This document shows positions 18,196-27,437 of a stretch of 64,000 nucleotides of DNA, one piece after another. Numbering within the stretch: position 1 is the stretch's first letter; each line of letters begins with the position of its first letter. Origin of the DNA: Streptomyces sindenensis. Its GTDB lineage: Bacteria > Actinomycetota > Actinomycetes > Streptomycetales > Streptomycetaceae. The notes below the pieces were generated by a model, which made no database searches, was not told the DNA's origin, and saw only the letters and a list, made by a program, of their open reading frames with translations. The stretch spans positions 1 to 64,000 of the forward strand of contig NZ_BMSG01000010.1 in NCBI RefSeq assembly GCF_014649035.1, in the 5' to 3' direction. A program made the translations under genes and the position numbers.

Positions 18196-19362
18196 TCAGC
18201 CCAGCCGGGCCAGCCGCTCCACCGCCTCCTGGAGCACGTCGTCCCGCTTGCAGAACGTGAACCGGACCTGGCTGCGGCCCGCCTCCGGGTCGTCGTAGAA
18301 GACCGAGTTCGGCACGGCCGCCACCCCGCAGCGTTCCGGCAGCGCGCGGCAGAAGGCGTAGGCGTCCTCGTCGCCGAACGGGGAGATGTCGGTGGTGATG
18401 AAGTACGTCCCCTCCGGCTCGTACACCCGGAAGCCCGCGGTGCGCAGGCCCTCCGCCAGCAGGTCCCGCTTGCGGCGCATGTCCTCGCGGAAGCCGGTGA
18501 AGAAGGCGTCGGGAAGGGCGAGCGCCTCGGCGATCGCGTACTGGAAGGGGCCCCCGCTGACGAAGGTCAGATACTGCTTCGCCGCGCGCACCGCCGCCAC
18601 CAGGGGGGCGTCGCCGGTGACCCAGCCGATCTTCCAGCCGGTGTACGAGAACGTCTTCCCCGACGACGAGATGGACACCGTGCGTTCGCGCATCCCGGGG
18701 AGCGCGGCGATCGGACGATGCGCCCCTGTGAAGACCAGGTGCTCGTACACCTCGTCGGTCACCACCAGGAGATCGTGTTCCACCGCGAGGGCCGCGATCC
18801 CGGACACTTCGTCGGGGGTGAGCACCGTGCCGGTCGGGTTGTGCGGGGTGTTCAGCAGCAGGAGCCGGGTGCGCGGGGTGATCAGCGTGCGCAGTTCGTC
18901 GAGGTCGGGGCGGAAGTCCGGGGCGCGCAGGGTCAGCGGTACGCGCGTGGCGCCCGCCATGGCGATGCAGGCGGCGTACGAGTCGTAGTACGGCTCGAAC
19001 GCGATGACCTCGTCACCCGGTTCGAGGAGGGCGAGCAGGGAGGCGGCGATCGCCTCGGTGGCCCCGGTCGTCACCAGGACCTCCGTCTCCGGGGACCAGG
19101 TCAGGCCGTAGAAGCGCTCCTGATGGGCGGCGACGGCGTGGCGCAGCTCCGGGACCCCGGGGCCGGGCGGGTACTGGTTGCCGTGGCCCGCGCGCAGCGC
19201 CCGGACCGCCGCCTCCCGGATCTCCTCGGGGCCGTCGGTGTCGGGGAAGCCCTGGCCGAGGTTGATGGAGCCGGTCCGCACGGCCAGCGCGGACATCTCG
19301 GCGAAGATCGTCGTGCCGAACGCGGCGAGGCGGCGGTTGAGCAGCGGTCGTCCCTGTGTCAT
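18196..19362 (-). CDS. dapC: Class I/II aminotransferase, probable N-succinyldiaminopimelate aminotransferase
   Basis: 388 residues of PLP fold type I. The opening (TTIFAEMSALAVR, INLGQGFPDTDGP, NQYPPGPG), NTPHNPTG, DEVYEHLVF, the PLP-lysine segment SSSGKTFSYTGWKIGW and RFTFCKRDD near the end closely parallel what I recall of mycobacterial DapC. That supports a role in lysine/diaminopimelate synthesis. Kynurenine aminotransferases are similar, so that activity cannot be excluded. The ATG at 19362 is chosen because AGGA lies 8 bases before it; an ATG at 19371 lacks a site. Confidence 0.8.
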   Translation of the reverse strand: MTQGRPLLNRRLAAFGTTIFAEMSALAVRTGSINLGQGFPDTDGPEEIREAAVRALRAGHGNQYPPGPGVPELRHAVAAHQERFYGLTWSPETEVLVTTGATEAIAASLLALLEPGDEVIAFEPYYDSYAACIAMAGATRVPLTLRAPDFRPDLDELRTLITPRTRLLLLNTPHNPTGTVLTPDEVSGIAALAVEHDLLVVTDEVYEHLVFTGAHRPIAALPGMRERTVSISSSGKTFSYTGWKIGWVTGDAPLVAAVRAAKQYLTFVSGGPFQYAIAEALALPDAFFTGFREDMRRKRDLLAEGLRTAGFRVYEPEGTYFITTDISPFGDEDAYAFCRALPERCGVAAVPNSVFYDDPEAGRSQVRFTFCKRDDVLQEAVERLARLG

Positions 19363-19501
19363 GGGCGCCATCCTGGGCCGAAGCTCTGGAGTTGCTCAAG
19401 TCCGCTTTGGTGCGCGCGGGCCCTGGGAATGCCCCTGTCACACAACAACGGGGGAGCGACGGGGGACGTTGCTTCGGGGGAGAGAAAGGCGGGTGGGAAC
19501 C

Positions 19502-19792
19502 ATGGGCGTCTTCATCGCGACAGTGATCGCCGCGGTCGTCGTCGGCGGGCTGGTGGTCGCTCGACGGGCCACCGGTGGCGGGAGCGGCGCGTCGCCGCGG
19601 TCCGGGCGTCGGCGTTCCGCGAGCAGGTCCTCGGCCGGTGGCGCCGGGGCCGGCTGGTGGGCGGGCGGCACCGACACCGGCGCGTCCTGCGGAAGCGGCG
19701 GCTCCGGCGGACACTCCGGCGGGCACTCCTGCGGCGGCGGCTCGTCGTGCGGGGGCGGCGGCGGGGGTGGCTGCGGAGGGGGCGGCAGCTGA
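19502..19792 (+). CDS. Small membrane-anchored Gly/Cys-rich protein
   Basis: 96 residues: one N-terminal membrane helix (FIATVIAAVVVGGLVVA), a basic Ser/Arg linker, a GAGWWAGG turn, then an extremely Gly-rich tail with four Cys and two His (SGGHSCGGG, SSCGGG, GGCGGGG). This may be a metal-binding or disordered surface tail. Resembles small TM plus glycine/cysteine-rich proteins seen in streptomycetes; no function known to me. The ATG at 19502 is preferred to longer frames because coding texture begins there. Confidence 0.55.
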   Translation: MGVFIATVIAAVVVGGLVVARRATGGGSGASPRSGRRRSASRSSAGGAGAGWWAGGTDTGASCGSGGSGGHSGGHSCGGGSSCGGGGGGGCGGGGS

Positions 19793-20115
19793 CCGGCTGT
19801 CCTTGTGCACGGTCACCGACAGTGAGCCGGTGGCGGACGTTCGGAGGGTGAACTCCCTCCGGACGCCTTTTCGTTGAGCGACGCGGTCGTGTTCGGGTTG
19901 AACAGGTGAACCGTGGGGCCCCCGGGGGGATGGAAACCACGGCAAGTTGGGCGAAAACGCTGTGAGTGCGGCGTACTTCGTGATTCCCTCGTCGAAGAGA
20001 ACATTCAGCCCTCGGACCCCAGTTGGACCAGATCGGGCGCCCCTCACCTCCCACACGCAGTCATGCGAGGGCGTTCCGCTGTCCCGGCGTCCATGTGTGT
20101 TTGCGGAGCCCACCC
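19793..20115. other. Intergenic stretch without a gene
   Basis: 323 bases. A weak hairpin (CCGGCT at 19793 with AGCCGG at 19825) just after the Gly/Cys-rich gene may terminate it. No coding frame with convincing texture and no known operator seen. The promoter for the DUF2617 gene should lie in the last 150 bases. Confidence 0.4.
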
Positions 20116-20637
20116 ATGCTCACCACCCTCCAGACGGCCTACTCCGATACCCGCGCCGCCGACCTGGCCTGGATGCTGGGGCGGGAGCCGCTGCCCGCCC
20201 TGGCGGTCCTCGACCTCCGGTTCGACGGCGCCGAAATCCAGTTGAGGCTGCTCGGCGCCTCCCACCAGGTGCTCCTCCAGGAGGAGCCCGGGGTCTGTTC
20301 CGAGACCGTGGCCTGTCTGCCCGGCAGCAGCACCCCCCTGCCCCTCGGCGTCTCGAAGCGCCTCGGGGACCGGGAGTACGAATTCGCCGCCCGCGTCGAG
20401 ACCCTGACCCAGGGCCAGTTCGCGGGCCGCGCACAGGAACTGCTGGCCCTGGTGAGCGATCACCCCCACGGCCTCGTGGGCACCTTCCCCGGCAGCCCGT
20501 ACGCCTTCACCGCGATGCTCGCCCAGCGCGCCGAGGGCCAGGTGCGGTGGCGTACCTGGCACGCGTACCCGCAGGAGGGGCAGTTGGTGGTGACCCGGAC
20601 CCGGGTGGGAGCGCGGATTCCCGCCACCGCGGCGTGA
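20116..20637 (+). CDS. DUF2617 family protein
   Basis: 173 residues from the ATG at 20116. Features of the DUF2617 family are visible: TAYSDTRAADLAWMLG at the start, LGASHQVL, the ETVACLPG turn, a charged middle, and LVGTFPGSPYAFTAM toward the end. No biochemical role is known to me. It precedes the spermidine-synthase homologue by 67 bases, a pairing I recall from other streptomycetes. Confidence 0.75.
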   Translation: MLTTLQTAYSDTRAADLAWMLGREPLPALAVLDLRFDGAEIQLRLLGASHQVLLQEEPGVCSETVACLPGSSTPLPLGVSKRLGDREYEFAARVETLTQGQFAGRAQELLALVSDHPHGLVGTFPGSPYAFTAMLAQRAEGQVRWRTWHAYPQEGQLVVTRTRVGARIPATAA

Positions 20638-20704
20638 ATGGCAGGGGCACTTACACCCGTGTGGGTGACAAGGTGCGACGGTGTCGTGACGTAGCGTTCG
20701 CGAC

Positions 20705-22303
20705 ATGATCGACCAGCAGATGTCGCTGCGAGGGGGCGCGGCGCGGCTTCCCGTACGGCCGAGGACCGGCCGGTTCCTCGTGCTCGCCGCGGTCTTCGTC
20801 TGCGCCGCCTGCGGTCTCGTCTACGAGCTCGAACTGGTCGCGCTCGCCTCGTATCTCATCGGCGATTCGGTCACCCAGGCGTCCGTCGTGCTCTCCGTGA
20901 TGGTGTTCGCGATGGGCATCGGTTCTCTTCTCGCGAAACGTTTGCGCTGCCGTGCCGCCGTCGGTTTCGGGATGATCGAGGCGGCCCTCGCCCTGATCGG
21001 CGGCTCCTCGGCGCTGGTCCTGTACGCCTCGTTCGCCTGGCTCGGCGATTCGCAGTACGCCCTGGTCGGGTTCTCGCTGGCGATCGGGGTGCTGATCGGG
21101 GCGGAGATCCCGTTGCTGATGACGCTGATCCAGCGCGTCGACCGGCAGGACGCGGGCGGGACCGCCGCCGATCTCTTCGCCGCCGACTACGTGGGCGCGC
21201 TGGTCGGCGGGCTCGCGTTCCCCTTCCTCCTGCTGCCGATGCTGGGGCAGTTGACCGGCGCGCTGTTCACCGGCGCGGTCAACGCGGCGGCGGGCGGGGC
21301 GCTCGTGCTGTGGGTGTTCCGGCGCGACCTGAGCCACCGCTCCCGCTGGCTCCTCGTCCTGGTCAACGTCTCGGTGATCGCGGTGCTGGCCACCGCCACG
21401 GTGCTGGTCGACGACTTCGAGCGGGCGGCGCGGCGGGCGGTGTACGGGGACCAGGTGCGGGTCGCCGTGCAGACCGGGGTGCAGGAGGTGGTGGTGACCG
21501 GCACCGACCGGGACTCCCTCGGCCTCTATCTGGACGGCCGGCTGCGGGTCAGCGCCCGCGACGAGTACCGCTACCACGAGGCGCTGGTGCACCCCGCGAT
21601 GAACGGGCCCCGCGCCCGCGTGCTCATCCTCGGCGGCGGCGACGGGCTCGCCGCCCGCGAGGTGCTGCGCTACGGGGACGTCCGCGCCGTCACCGTCGTC
21701 GAGCTGGACCCCGCCGTCACCCGACTGGCCCGTACCGACCCCGCCCTCTCCGAGCTGAACGGCCACGCCTTCCGCGACCCCCGCCTCACCGTGGTCGGGG
21801 CGGACGCGTTCCCCTGGCTCCGGGCCGACCACGGCCGGTACGACGTGGTGATCTCCGACCTCCCGGACCCGGGCATCACCGCCAGTACGAAGCTGTATTC
21901 GGCCGAGTTCTACGGGCTGATCGCCGAGGCCCTGGCCCCGGACGGGCGGCTCGCGGTGCACGCCGGACCGCTGGGGGCCCGGCCGCAGACCTTCTGGACG
22001 GTGGAGGCCTCGGTGCGCGCGGGCGGCCTCGCGACCCGCCCGTACCGCGTCACCGGCCGGTATGCGGGCCTCGCCGCGAGCCCGGACCGGGGCGGCGGGG
22101 AGAGGCGGGACCGGGAGGACTGGGGCTTTCTCCTCGCCGCACCGGGCCGTGCCCCGCGGGCCGCGCTGGCCGCCGACGGTCCCGAACCGCGCTCGTTGCG
22201 GGGCCGGGAGCTGCGCGAGGGGGCGCGGGCCGCCGCCGAGGCCCGGTTGCCGGGGCTGCTCCCGTCGACGCTGATCCACCCGCGGTACTGGGAGGACGCG
22301 TGA
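20705..22303 (+). CDS. speE: Membrane polyamine aminopropyltransferase (spermidine synthase) homologue
   Basis: 532 residues. The N-terminal half has about seven membrane helices, starting [20 protein letters not shown]. The C-terminal half is a spermidine-synthase fold: [25 protein letters not shown], the nucleotide-binding [30 protein letters not shown], and VISDLPDPG where Asp residues contact substrate. It would transfer aminopropyl from decarboxylated AdoMet to an amine. Membrane-fused versions are common in actinobacteria and their true substrate is unclear. Likely cotranscribed with the DUF2617 gene. Confidence 0.8.
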   Translation: MIDQQMSLRGGAARLPVRPRTGRFLVLAAVFVCAACGLVYELELVALASYLIGDSVTQASVVLSVMVFAMGIGSLLAKRLRCRAAVGFGMIEAALALIGGSSALVLYASFAWLGDSQYALVGFSLAIGVLIGAEIPLLMTLIQRVDRQDAGGTAADLFAADYVGALVGGLAFPFLLLPMLGQLTGALFTGAVNAAAGGALVLWVFRRDLSHRSRWLLVLVNVSVIAVLATATVLVDDFERAARRAVYGDQVRVAVQTGVQEVVVTGTDRDSLGLYLDGRLRVSARDEYRYHEALVHPAMNGPRARVLILGGGDGLAAREVLRYGDVRAVTVVELDPAVTRLARTDPALSELNGHAFRDPRLTVVGADAFPWLRADHGRYDVVISDLPDPGITASTKLYSAEFYGLIAEALAPDGRLAVHAGPLGARPQTFWTVEASVRAGGLATRPYRVTGRYAGLAASPDRGGGERRDREDWGFLLAAPGRAPRAALAADGPEPRSLRGRELREGARAAAEARLPGLLPSTLIHPRYWEDA

Positions 22304-22335
22304 GCCTGCCGTGTGCCGCCCCTCCCTCGGCTCTC

Positions 22336-22406
22336 GGCGGTTCTTCGGTGGCTTTTCGGCGGTTCTTCGGTGGCCCTCCGGCGGTTCTTCGGCGGTCCTC
22401 CGGCGG
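22336..22406. repeat. 22-bp tandem repeat, about 3.2 copies
   Basis: Units start at 22336, 22358 and 22380, each beginning GGCGGTTCTTCGG and ending in a 6-base variable tail (CTTTTC, CCCTCC, TCCTCC). They lie between the speE homologue and the SRPBCC gene. Confidence 0.8.
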
Positions 22407-22453
22407 ACCGAAGCGCTGACGTCCGGGGCCGTGGCGGATTAGGCTCGGTTTCC

Positions 22454-23380
22454 ATGGAGCATGAGGTGTTCGTTCCGGTTCCCGTCCCGACGCTGCTGCG
22501 CACCCTGGGCGATCCCGCCCGGGTCGCCCGCTGCATCCCCGGCCTCCAACAGGACGCCGACGCGTCGGCGTCGCCCCTGGCCGGCCGGCTGAAGCTGCGG
22601 GCCGGCGGGCACACCATCACCTACCGGGGCGAGCTGCTGCTCACCGGCCCGGAGAGGGACCGTTTCTCGGTCTCCGGGAAGGGCGTGGAGGCTCGGGGCA
22701 CCGGTGCGGTCGAGCTGGCCCTGACCGTCGGCCTCACGGCGACGGACGGCGGGACGACGATCACCTACAGCGGTACGGCCGACGGGGGCGGGCGGCTGGT
22801 CGAGCTGGAGGAGGGCGCGGCGCTCGCGGCCGCCCACCGGCTCCTGGACCGTTTCACCCAGCAGCTGGTGACGGAGTCGCTGGCGGCGGGGGAGGACGAG
22901 AGCGGGGACACCAGCGCGGACACGGACGCGGGGGCGGACACCGGCTCGGGCTCCGACGCCGACGTGGACGACGCCGTTGCCGCGGAGGGGCTTGGGGGCG
23001 AGGAGAGCGACGCCGTTGCCGCGGAGGGACTTGGGGGTGACGAGAGCGACGCCGTTGCCGCGGAGGGGCTTGAGGGCGACGACGGATCCGGGTCCGTCTT
23101 CGACTCGCCCGTGCCGCCGCCCTCGCTCGACCCCGTCGCCGGGGTGGAGTTCACCGTTCCGGACGAACCGCCCGCCGAGGCCGCGCACGCCCGCCGCACC
23201 ATGATCGGGCGCAGCGCCGAGGAGGTCGACCACGCGCCCCCGCGCGGCCGGTACGCCCCCGTGCCCTCCCCGGAGCAGGGCGGTGCGAGCACGACCCTGC
23301 GATGGGTCGCCCCCGCCGCCGCCCTCGCGCTGGCCTCCGCCGTGGTGCTGGGCCGGGCGTTGCGGCGCCGGAGGCCGTGA
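22454..23380 (+). CDS. SRPBCC-domain (CoxG-like) membrane-anchored protein
   Basis: 308 residues. An N-terminal SRPBCC domain of about 150 residues (PVPTLLRTLGDPARVARCIPG then TYRGELLLTGPERDRFSVSG, ending AAHRLLDRFTQQLV) resembles CoxG/START-like hydrophobic-ligand carriers. An acidic linker follows with three copies of a 13-residue unit (DAVAAEGLGGDES type, bases about 22969-23085), then a disordered stretch and a C-terminal membrane helix (APAAALALASAVVLG) with a basic end. It is probably tail-anchored with the domain in the cytosol. Ligand unknown. The true start is set by the domain boundary at the ATG at 22454. Confidence 0.7.
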   Translation: MEHEVFVPVPVPTLLRTLGDPARVARCIPGLQQDADASASPLAGRLKLRAGGHTITYRGELLLTGPERDRFSVSGKGVEARGTGAVELALTVGLTATDGGTTITYSGTADGGGRLVELEEGAALAAAHRLLDRFTQQLVTESLAAGEDESGDTSADTDAGADTGSGSDADVDDAVAAEGLGGEESDAVAAEGLGGDESDAVAAEGLEGDDGSGSVFDSPVPPPSLDPVAGVEFTVPDEPPAEAAHARRTMIGRSAEEVDHAPPRGRYAPVPSPEQGGASTTLRWVAPAAALALASAVVLGRALRRRRP

Positions 23381-23400
23381 GCCACCAGTAGGGTCGTCGG

Positions 23401-24207
23401 GTGAGCAGGAGCGAAGAGAACGTCAGGCTGACCGTCGGCGCTGCCGAGTTGACCGTCGACCCCTTGCACGGCTGCCGGATCAGCAGCCTGCGGATCGGGT
23501 CCACCGAACTGCTCCGTCAGGGCGATCGGTACGGCTGCTTCCCGATGGTCCCCTGGTGCGGGCGTACGGGATACGGGCAGTTCCGCAACGGCGACGAGCT
23601 CCACGAGCTGCCGCTGAACTCCCCGCCGCACGCCATCCACGGCACCGGCCGGGACACCTCCTGGCATCCCGCGTACACGGCCGCCGACCTGGCCGAGGGC
23701 CGGGCGGCCTTCTACTACGACCTCGCGAAGCCCTGGCCGTACGAGGGCCGGGTGACGCAGACCTTCGAGCTGACCGAGGACACGCTCACGCTGGGCCTGG
23801 CCGTCGAGACGTACGGCGACTCCTTTCCGGCGCAGGCGGGCTGGCACCCCTGGTTCCTCCGCACCCTCGACGGGCGGGACGTCGAGCTGTCCTTCGACGC
23901 CGGCTGGCAGGAGGAGCGGGGCGGGGACCATCTGCCGACCGGGCGGCGCATCGACCCGCAGCCCGGCCCGTGGGACGACTGCTTCGGGATGCCGGACGGC
24001 GTGGACGTGAAGCTCACCTGGCCGGAGCGGCTGGAGCTGACGGTGAAGAGCCGCAGCGAGTGGGTGGTGATCTACGACGAGCAGGACGAGGCCGTCTGCG
24101 TGGAGCCGCAGTCCGGTCCGCCGAACGGGCTGAACACCGCGCCCCGTCTGGTGACCCAGATCGACCCGCTGGAGATGGCCACGACCTGGAGCTGGACGCG
24201 GCTCTGA
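23401..24207 (+). CDS. Aldose 1-epimerase family protein
   Basis: 268 residues, galactose-mutarotase fold. Visible: HGCRISSLRIG, MVPWCGRTGYGQFRNGD, the HAIHG motif with the probable catalytic His, GWHPWFLR with the second His, and a late PQSGPPNGLNT segment near the catalytic Glu region. It would interconvert sugar anomers or epimerise a related hexose; the substrate is not deducible. GTG start, 20 bases after the SRPBCC gene, so probably cotranscribed. Confidence 0.8.
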   Translation: MSRSEENVRLTVGAAELTVDPLHGCRISSLRIGSTELLRQGDRYGCFPMVPWCGRTGYGQFRNGDELHELPLNSPPHAIHGTGRDTSWHPAYTAADLAEGRAAFYYDLAKPWPYEGRVTQTFELTEDTLTLGLAVETYGDSFPAQAGWHPWFLRTLDGRDVELSFDAGWQEERGGDHLPTGRRIDPQPGPWDDCFGMPDGVDVKLTWPERLELTVKSRSEWVVIYDEQDEAVCVEPQSGPPNGLNTAPRLVTQIDPLEMATTWSWTRL

Positions 24208-24264
24208 GGCGCGGCTCCGAGGCTCGGCTCGGGGCCGGGGGCCGCACCGCTTACCCTCGTGGAC

Positions 24265-24804
24265 ATGACTGACGTACGCGCTGACCTGCTCCAGCAGATC
24301 AAGGACAAGGCCGTGGTGCACGGCAAGGTGACCCTCTCCTCGGGGCTGGAAGCCGACTGGTACATCGACCTGCGCCGGATCACGCTGGACGGCAAGGCCG
24401 CGCCCCTGGTCGGGCAGGTCATGCTCGACGCCACCGCCGAGCTGGACTACGACTGCGTCGGCGGGCTGACGCTCGGCGCCGACCCGGTCGCCACCTCGAT
24501 GCTGCACGCCTCCGCGGCCCGGGGTAAGAGCCTGGACGCGTTCGTCGTCCGCAAGGCCCAGAAGGCGCACGGGATGCAGCGCCGGATCGAGGGCACGGAC
24601 GTGAAGGGCCGCCGCTGCCTGGTCGTCGAGGACACCTCGACCACGGGCGGCTCGCCGCTGACCGCCGTCGAGGCGGTCCGTGAGGCCGGTGGCGAGGTCG
24701 TCGCCGTCGCCGTGATCGTCGAGCGCGGGGCCGCCCCGGCCATCGCCGAAGCCGGTCTGCCGTACGTCCATGTCTACTCGGTGGCCGACCTCGGCCTGAG
24801 CTGA
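24265..24804 (+). CDS. pyrE: Orotate phosphoribosyltransferase
   Basis: Makes OMP from orotate and PRPP in pyrimidine synthesis. 179 residues from the ATG at 24265; a GTG at 24259 is possible but adds only two residues. Signature segments: KVTLSSGLEADWYIDLRR, the flexible-loop RKAQKAHGMQRRIEG, and the PRPP motif CLVVEDTSTTGGSPL. Catalytic Lys and Asp residues of the family are in place. Followed by a parS-type palindrome. Confidence 0.95.
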   Translation: MTDVRADLLQQIKDKAVVHGKVTLSSGLEADWYIDLRRITLDGKAAPLVGQVMLDATAELDYDCVGGLTLGADPVATSMLHASAARGKSLDAFVVRKAQKAHGMQRRIEGTDVKGRRCLVVEDTSTTGGSPLTAVEAVREAGGEVVAVAVIVERGAAPAIAEAGLPYVHVYSVADLGLS

Positions 24805-24820
24805 ACCCTCCACGGGCCCG

Positions 24821-24834
24821 GTTTCACGTGAAAC
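24821..24834. promoter_or_regulatory. parS: parS centromere site (ParB-binding)
   Basis: GTTTCACGTGAAAC, an exact match to the 14-bp streptomycete parS consensus as I recall it, in the intergenic region between pyrE and fba. Flanking CCCG/CGGG extends the palindrome to about 22 bp. Streptomyces parS sites cluster around oriC, so this places the window on the origin-proximal arm. The extended dyad could also help terminate pyrE. Confidence 0.85.
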
Positions 24835-24949
24835 CGGGTCCGCCGGGTGGAGCCCGGGGGCAAGTCTGGGAAGATGGGGGCGACGATGACGTCGCCCCCA
24901 GGTCAGGGACTCACAGCCTGCACACCCGCACATCCCAAGGAGCGGTCAG

Positions 24950-25981
24950 ATGCCCATCGCAACCCCCGAGGCTTACGCCGAGATGCTCGACCGGGCAAAG
25001 GCGGGCAAGTTCGCCTACCCGGCCATCAACGTGACCTCGTCCCAGACCCTGCACGCCGCGCTGCGCGGCTTCGCGGAGGCCGAGAGCGACGGCATCGTCC
25101 AGATCTCCACCGGTGGTGCGGAGTTCCTGGGCGGCCAGTACAACAAGGACATGGTCACGGGCGCGGTCGCCCTCGCCGAGTTCGCGCACATCGTCGCGGC
25201 GAAGTACGACGTCACCATCGCGCTGCACACCGACCACTGCCCCAAGGACAAGCTGGACGGGTACGTCCGTCCGCTGCTCGACGTCTCCGCCGAGCGCGTC
25301 GCCAAGGGCCTGAACCCGCTGTTCCAGTCCCACATGTGGGACGGTTCGGCCGAGACCCTCGCCGACAACCTGGCCATCGGCCAGGAGCTGCTGGCCAAGG
25401 CCGCCGCCGCCAAGATCATCCTTGAGGTCGAGATCACCCCGACCGGTGGCGAGGAGGACGGCGTCACGCACGAGATCAACGACGAGCTGTACACGACCGT
25501 GGACGACGCGCTGCGTACCGCCGAGGCGCTCGGTCTGGGCGAGAAGGGCCGCTACCTGCTGGCCGCCTCCTTCGGCAACGTCCACGGCGTCTACAAGCCG
25601 GGCAACGTCGTGCTCCGCCCCGAGCTGCTGAAGGACCTCCAGGCGGGCGTCTCCGAGAAGTACGGCAAGCCGGCCGGCAGCCAGCCGTTCGACTTCGTCT
25701 TCCACGGCGGCTCGGGCTCCACCGCCGAGGAGATCGTCACCGCGCTGGAGAACGGCGTCGTGAAGATGAACCTGGACACCGACACCCAGTACGCCTTCAC
25801 CCGCCCGGTCGCGGACCACATGTTCCGCAACTACGACGGTGTCCTGAAGGTCGACGGCGAGGTCGGCAACAAGAAGACCTACGACCCCCGCACCTGGGGC
25901 AAGCTGGCCGAGGGCGGTATGGCCGCGCGCGTCACCGAGGCCTGCGCGAACCTGCGCTCCACGGGCACGAAGCTGAAGTAG
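24950..25981 (+). CDS. fba: Class II fructose-bisphosphate aldolase
   Basis: Zinc-dependent cleavage of fructose 1,6-bisphosphate in glycolysis. 343 residues, start MPIATPEAYAEMLD, site AAGGAG upstream. Zinc ligands and active-site blocks are visible: ALHTDHCPKDKLDG (catalytic Asp and zinc His), EVEITPTGGEEDGV, SFGNVHGVYKPGNV, FVFHGGSGST and KMNLDTDTQYAF. Transcribed alone with a hairpin behind it. Confidence 0.97.
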   Translation: MPIATPEAYAEMLDRAKAGKFAYPAINVTSSQTLHAALRGFAEAESDGIVQISTGGAEFLGGQYNKDMVTGAVALAEFAHIVAAKYDVTIALHTDHCPKDKLDGYVRPLLDVSAERVAKGLNPLFQSHMWDGSAETLADNLAIGQELLAKAAAAKIILEVEITPTGGEEDGVTHEINDELYTTVDDALRTAEALGLGEKGRYLLAASFGNVHGVYKPGNVVLRPELLKDLQAGVSEKYGKPAGSQPFDFVFHGGSGSTAEEIVTALENGVVKMNLDTDTQYAFTRPVADHMFRNYDGVLKVDGEVGNKKTYDPRTWGKLAEGGMAARVTEACANLRSTGTKLK

Positions 25982-26009
25982 TCACCCGTCCGCACGGACG
26001 CACGGCGTC

Positions 26010-26040
26010 GGGCCCGGTCCTCCCTCGGAGGGCCGGGCCC
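26010..26040. terminator. Terminator of fba
   Basis: 14-bp stem (26010-26023 with 26027-26040, one G-T pair) and a 3-base loop just after fba. Confidence 0.75.
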
Positions 26041-26100
26041 GCTGCTGTACGGACGTGGCCGGAGCGCCGGGGTTCGAAGCCGAGAGAAGAGGATCTGTTC

Positions 26101-27270
26101 ATGGGCGCGCCCTACGATTTCGATACCGCCGTCGACCGCCGGGGCACCTGGTGCGTCCAGTGGGACGGGGTCGCCGACCGTTTCGGCGTCGACGGCCTGC
26201 TGCCGTTCACCATCTCCGACATGGACTTCGCCACCGCTCCCGAGGTCCTGGCCGCGCTCCGGGCCCGCCTGGACCACGGGGTGTTCGGCTACAGCACCTG
26301 GCAGCAGGACGACTTCCGCTCGGCGATAGCCCACTGGTACGCCACCCGGTACGGCACCGAGATCGACACCGGGCAGCTCGTCTACGGGCCGTCCGTGCTC
26401 AGCCAGCTCTCCCAGCTGCTCCAGATGTGGACGGGCGAGGGGGACGGCGTCGTCGTCCACACCCCTGTGTACGACGGTTTCCGCAAGGCGATCACCGGAC
26501 TCGGGCGGGAGCTGCGCGGGGTGCCGGTGGGGGACGAGGAGGCGCTGGAGCGGGAGCTGGCCCGCCCGGACGCGAAGGTGCTGGTGCTGTGCTCGCCCCA
26601 CAACCCGACGGGCCGGGTGTGGACGGCCGACGAACTGGCCCGGACGGCGGCGCTCGCCGAGCGGTACGGGGTCGCGGTGATCAGCGACGAGATCCACGCG
26701 GACTTCGTGCACGACGACGGTGCGGGGCGCGTCCATGTGCCCTGGACGCGGGTGGCGGGCGAGGGCCGGTGGGCGCTGGTCACGTCCGGGTCGAAGGCGT
26801 TCAACTTTCCGGCGCTGACCGGTTCGTACGGGTTCCTCGGGGATCCCGGTGACCGGGCGGAGTTCCTGCGCCGGATGGAGACGGCGGAGGGGCTGGCGTC
26901 GCCGGCCGTCCTGTCGCTGACCGCGCACATCGCGGCGTACCGGGAGGGGGCGGCGTGGCTGGACGCGGTGCGGTCGTATGTGGCGGGGAATCTGGGTCAC
27001 GTGGCTGAGCGGCTGGGGGCCGCCTTCCCCGAGCTGGGGTGGGTGCCGCCGCAGGCCGGATACCTCGCGTGGATCGACCTGCGGCCGCTGGGGGTGGAGG
27101 AGCCCGCCTTGCAGCGGGTGCTGGTGGAGCGGGAGAAGGTGGCGATCATGGGGGGGTCGGTCTACGGGGCGCCGGGGTTCGTCCGGCTGAACGTGGGGTG
27201 CCCGCGGGAGAAGGCGGTGCGGGGGGTCGAGGCGTTGGTGCGGGCCGTGGGGGCGGTGCGGACTGTGTGA
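26101..27270 (+). CDS. MalY/PatB-type PLP-dependent lyase or aminotransferase
   Basis: 389 residues of PLP fold type I. MalY/PatB hallmarks: a start near YDFDTAVDRRGTWCVQWD, LPFTISDMDFATAP, GVFGYSTW, CSPHNPTGRVW, ISDEIHADFV, and the PLP-lysine region TSGSKAFNFPAL. Relatives are cystathionine beta-lyases or act on C-S bonds; some regulate maltose genes. The likely reaction is cleavage of cystathionine or a similar thioether to pyruvate, ammonia and a thiol. The window gives no pathway partner. Confidence 0.8.
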   Translation: MGAPYDFDTAVDRRGTWCVQWDGVADRFGVDGLLPFTISDMDFATAPEVLAALRARLDHGVFGYSTWQQDDFRSAIAHWYATRYGTEIDTGQLVYGPSVLSQLSQLLQMWTGEGDGVVVHTPVYDGFRKAITGLGRELRGVPVGDEEALERELARPDAKVLVLCSPHNPTGRVWTADELARTAALAERYGVAVISDEIHADFVHDDGAGRVHVPWTRVAGEGRWALVTSGSKAFNFPALTGSYGFLGDPGDRAEFLRRMETAEGLASPAVLSLTAHIAAYREGAAWLDAVRSYVAGNLGHVAERLGAAFPELGWVPPQAGYLAWIDLRPLGVEEPALQRVLVEREKVAIMGGSVYGAPGFVRLNVGCPREKAVRGVEALVRAVGAVRTV

Positions 27271-27314
27271 GCCGTGCGGTGGCCGCTGGTTCCGGGGGCG
27301 CCCTGCCCCGGCCC

Positions 27315-27416
27315 GCTCCTGGATCGCCGGAAGGGCTGGACAGCGCGGGTTCCTCGATCGCCGGAGGGGCTTGACGTGTGCGGGTGCTCCGGGGCTCCTC
27401 GATCGCCGGAGGGGCT
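27315..27416. repeat. Three copies of an intergenic 21-bp repeat
   Basis: A degenerate copy near 27315-27337 and two identical copies at 27351-27371 and 27396-27416, spaced 45 bases, with core TCGATCGCCGGAGGGGCT. This kind of sequence is scattered between Streptomyces genes; no role is known to me. They lie upstream of the MFS gene. Confidence 0.7.
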
Positions 27417-27437
27417 CAGGTGGGGCACGCTGGCCCC

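Noticed and set aside
24805..24850. Reading the pyrE-fba palindrome only as a terminator
   Set aside because: The central 14 bases match parS exactly, which a random hairpin would not; a double role remains possible.
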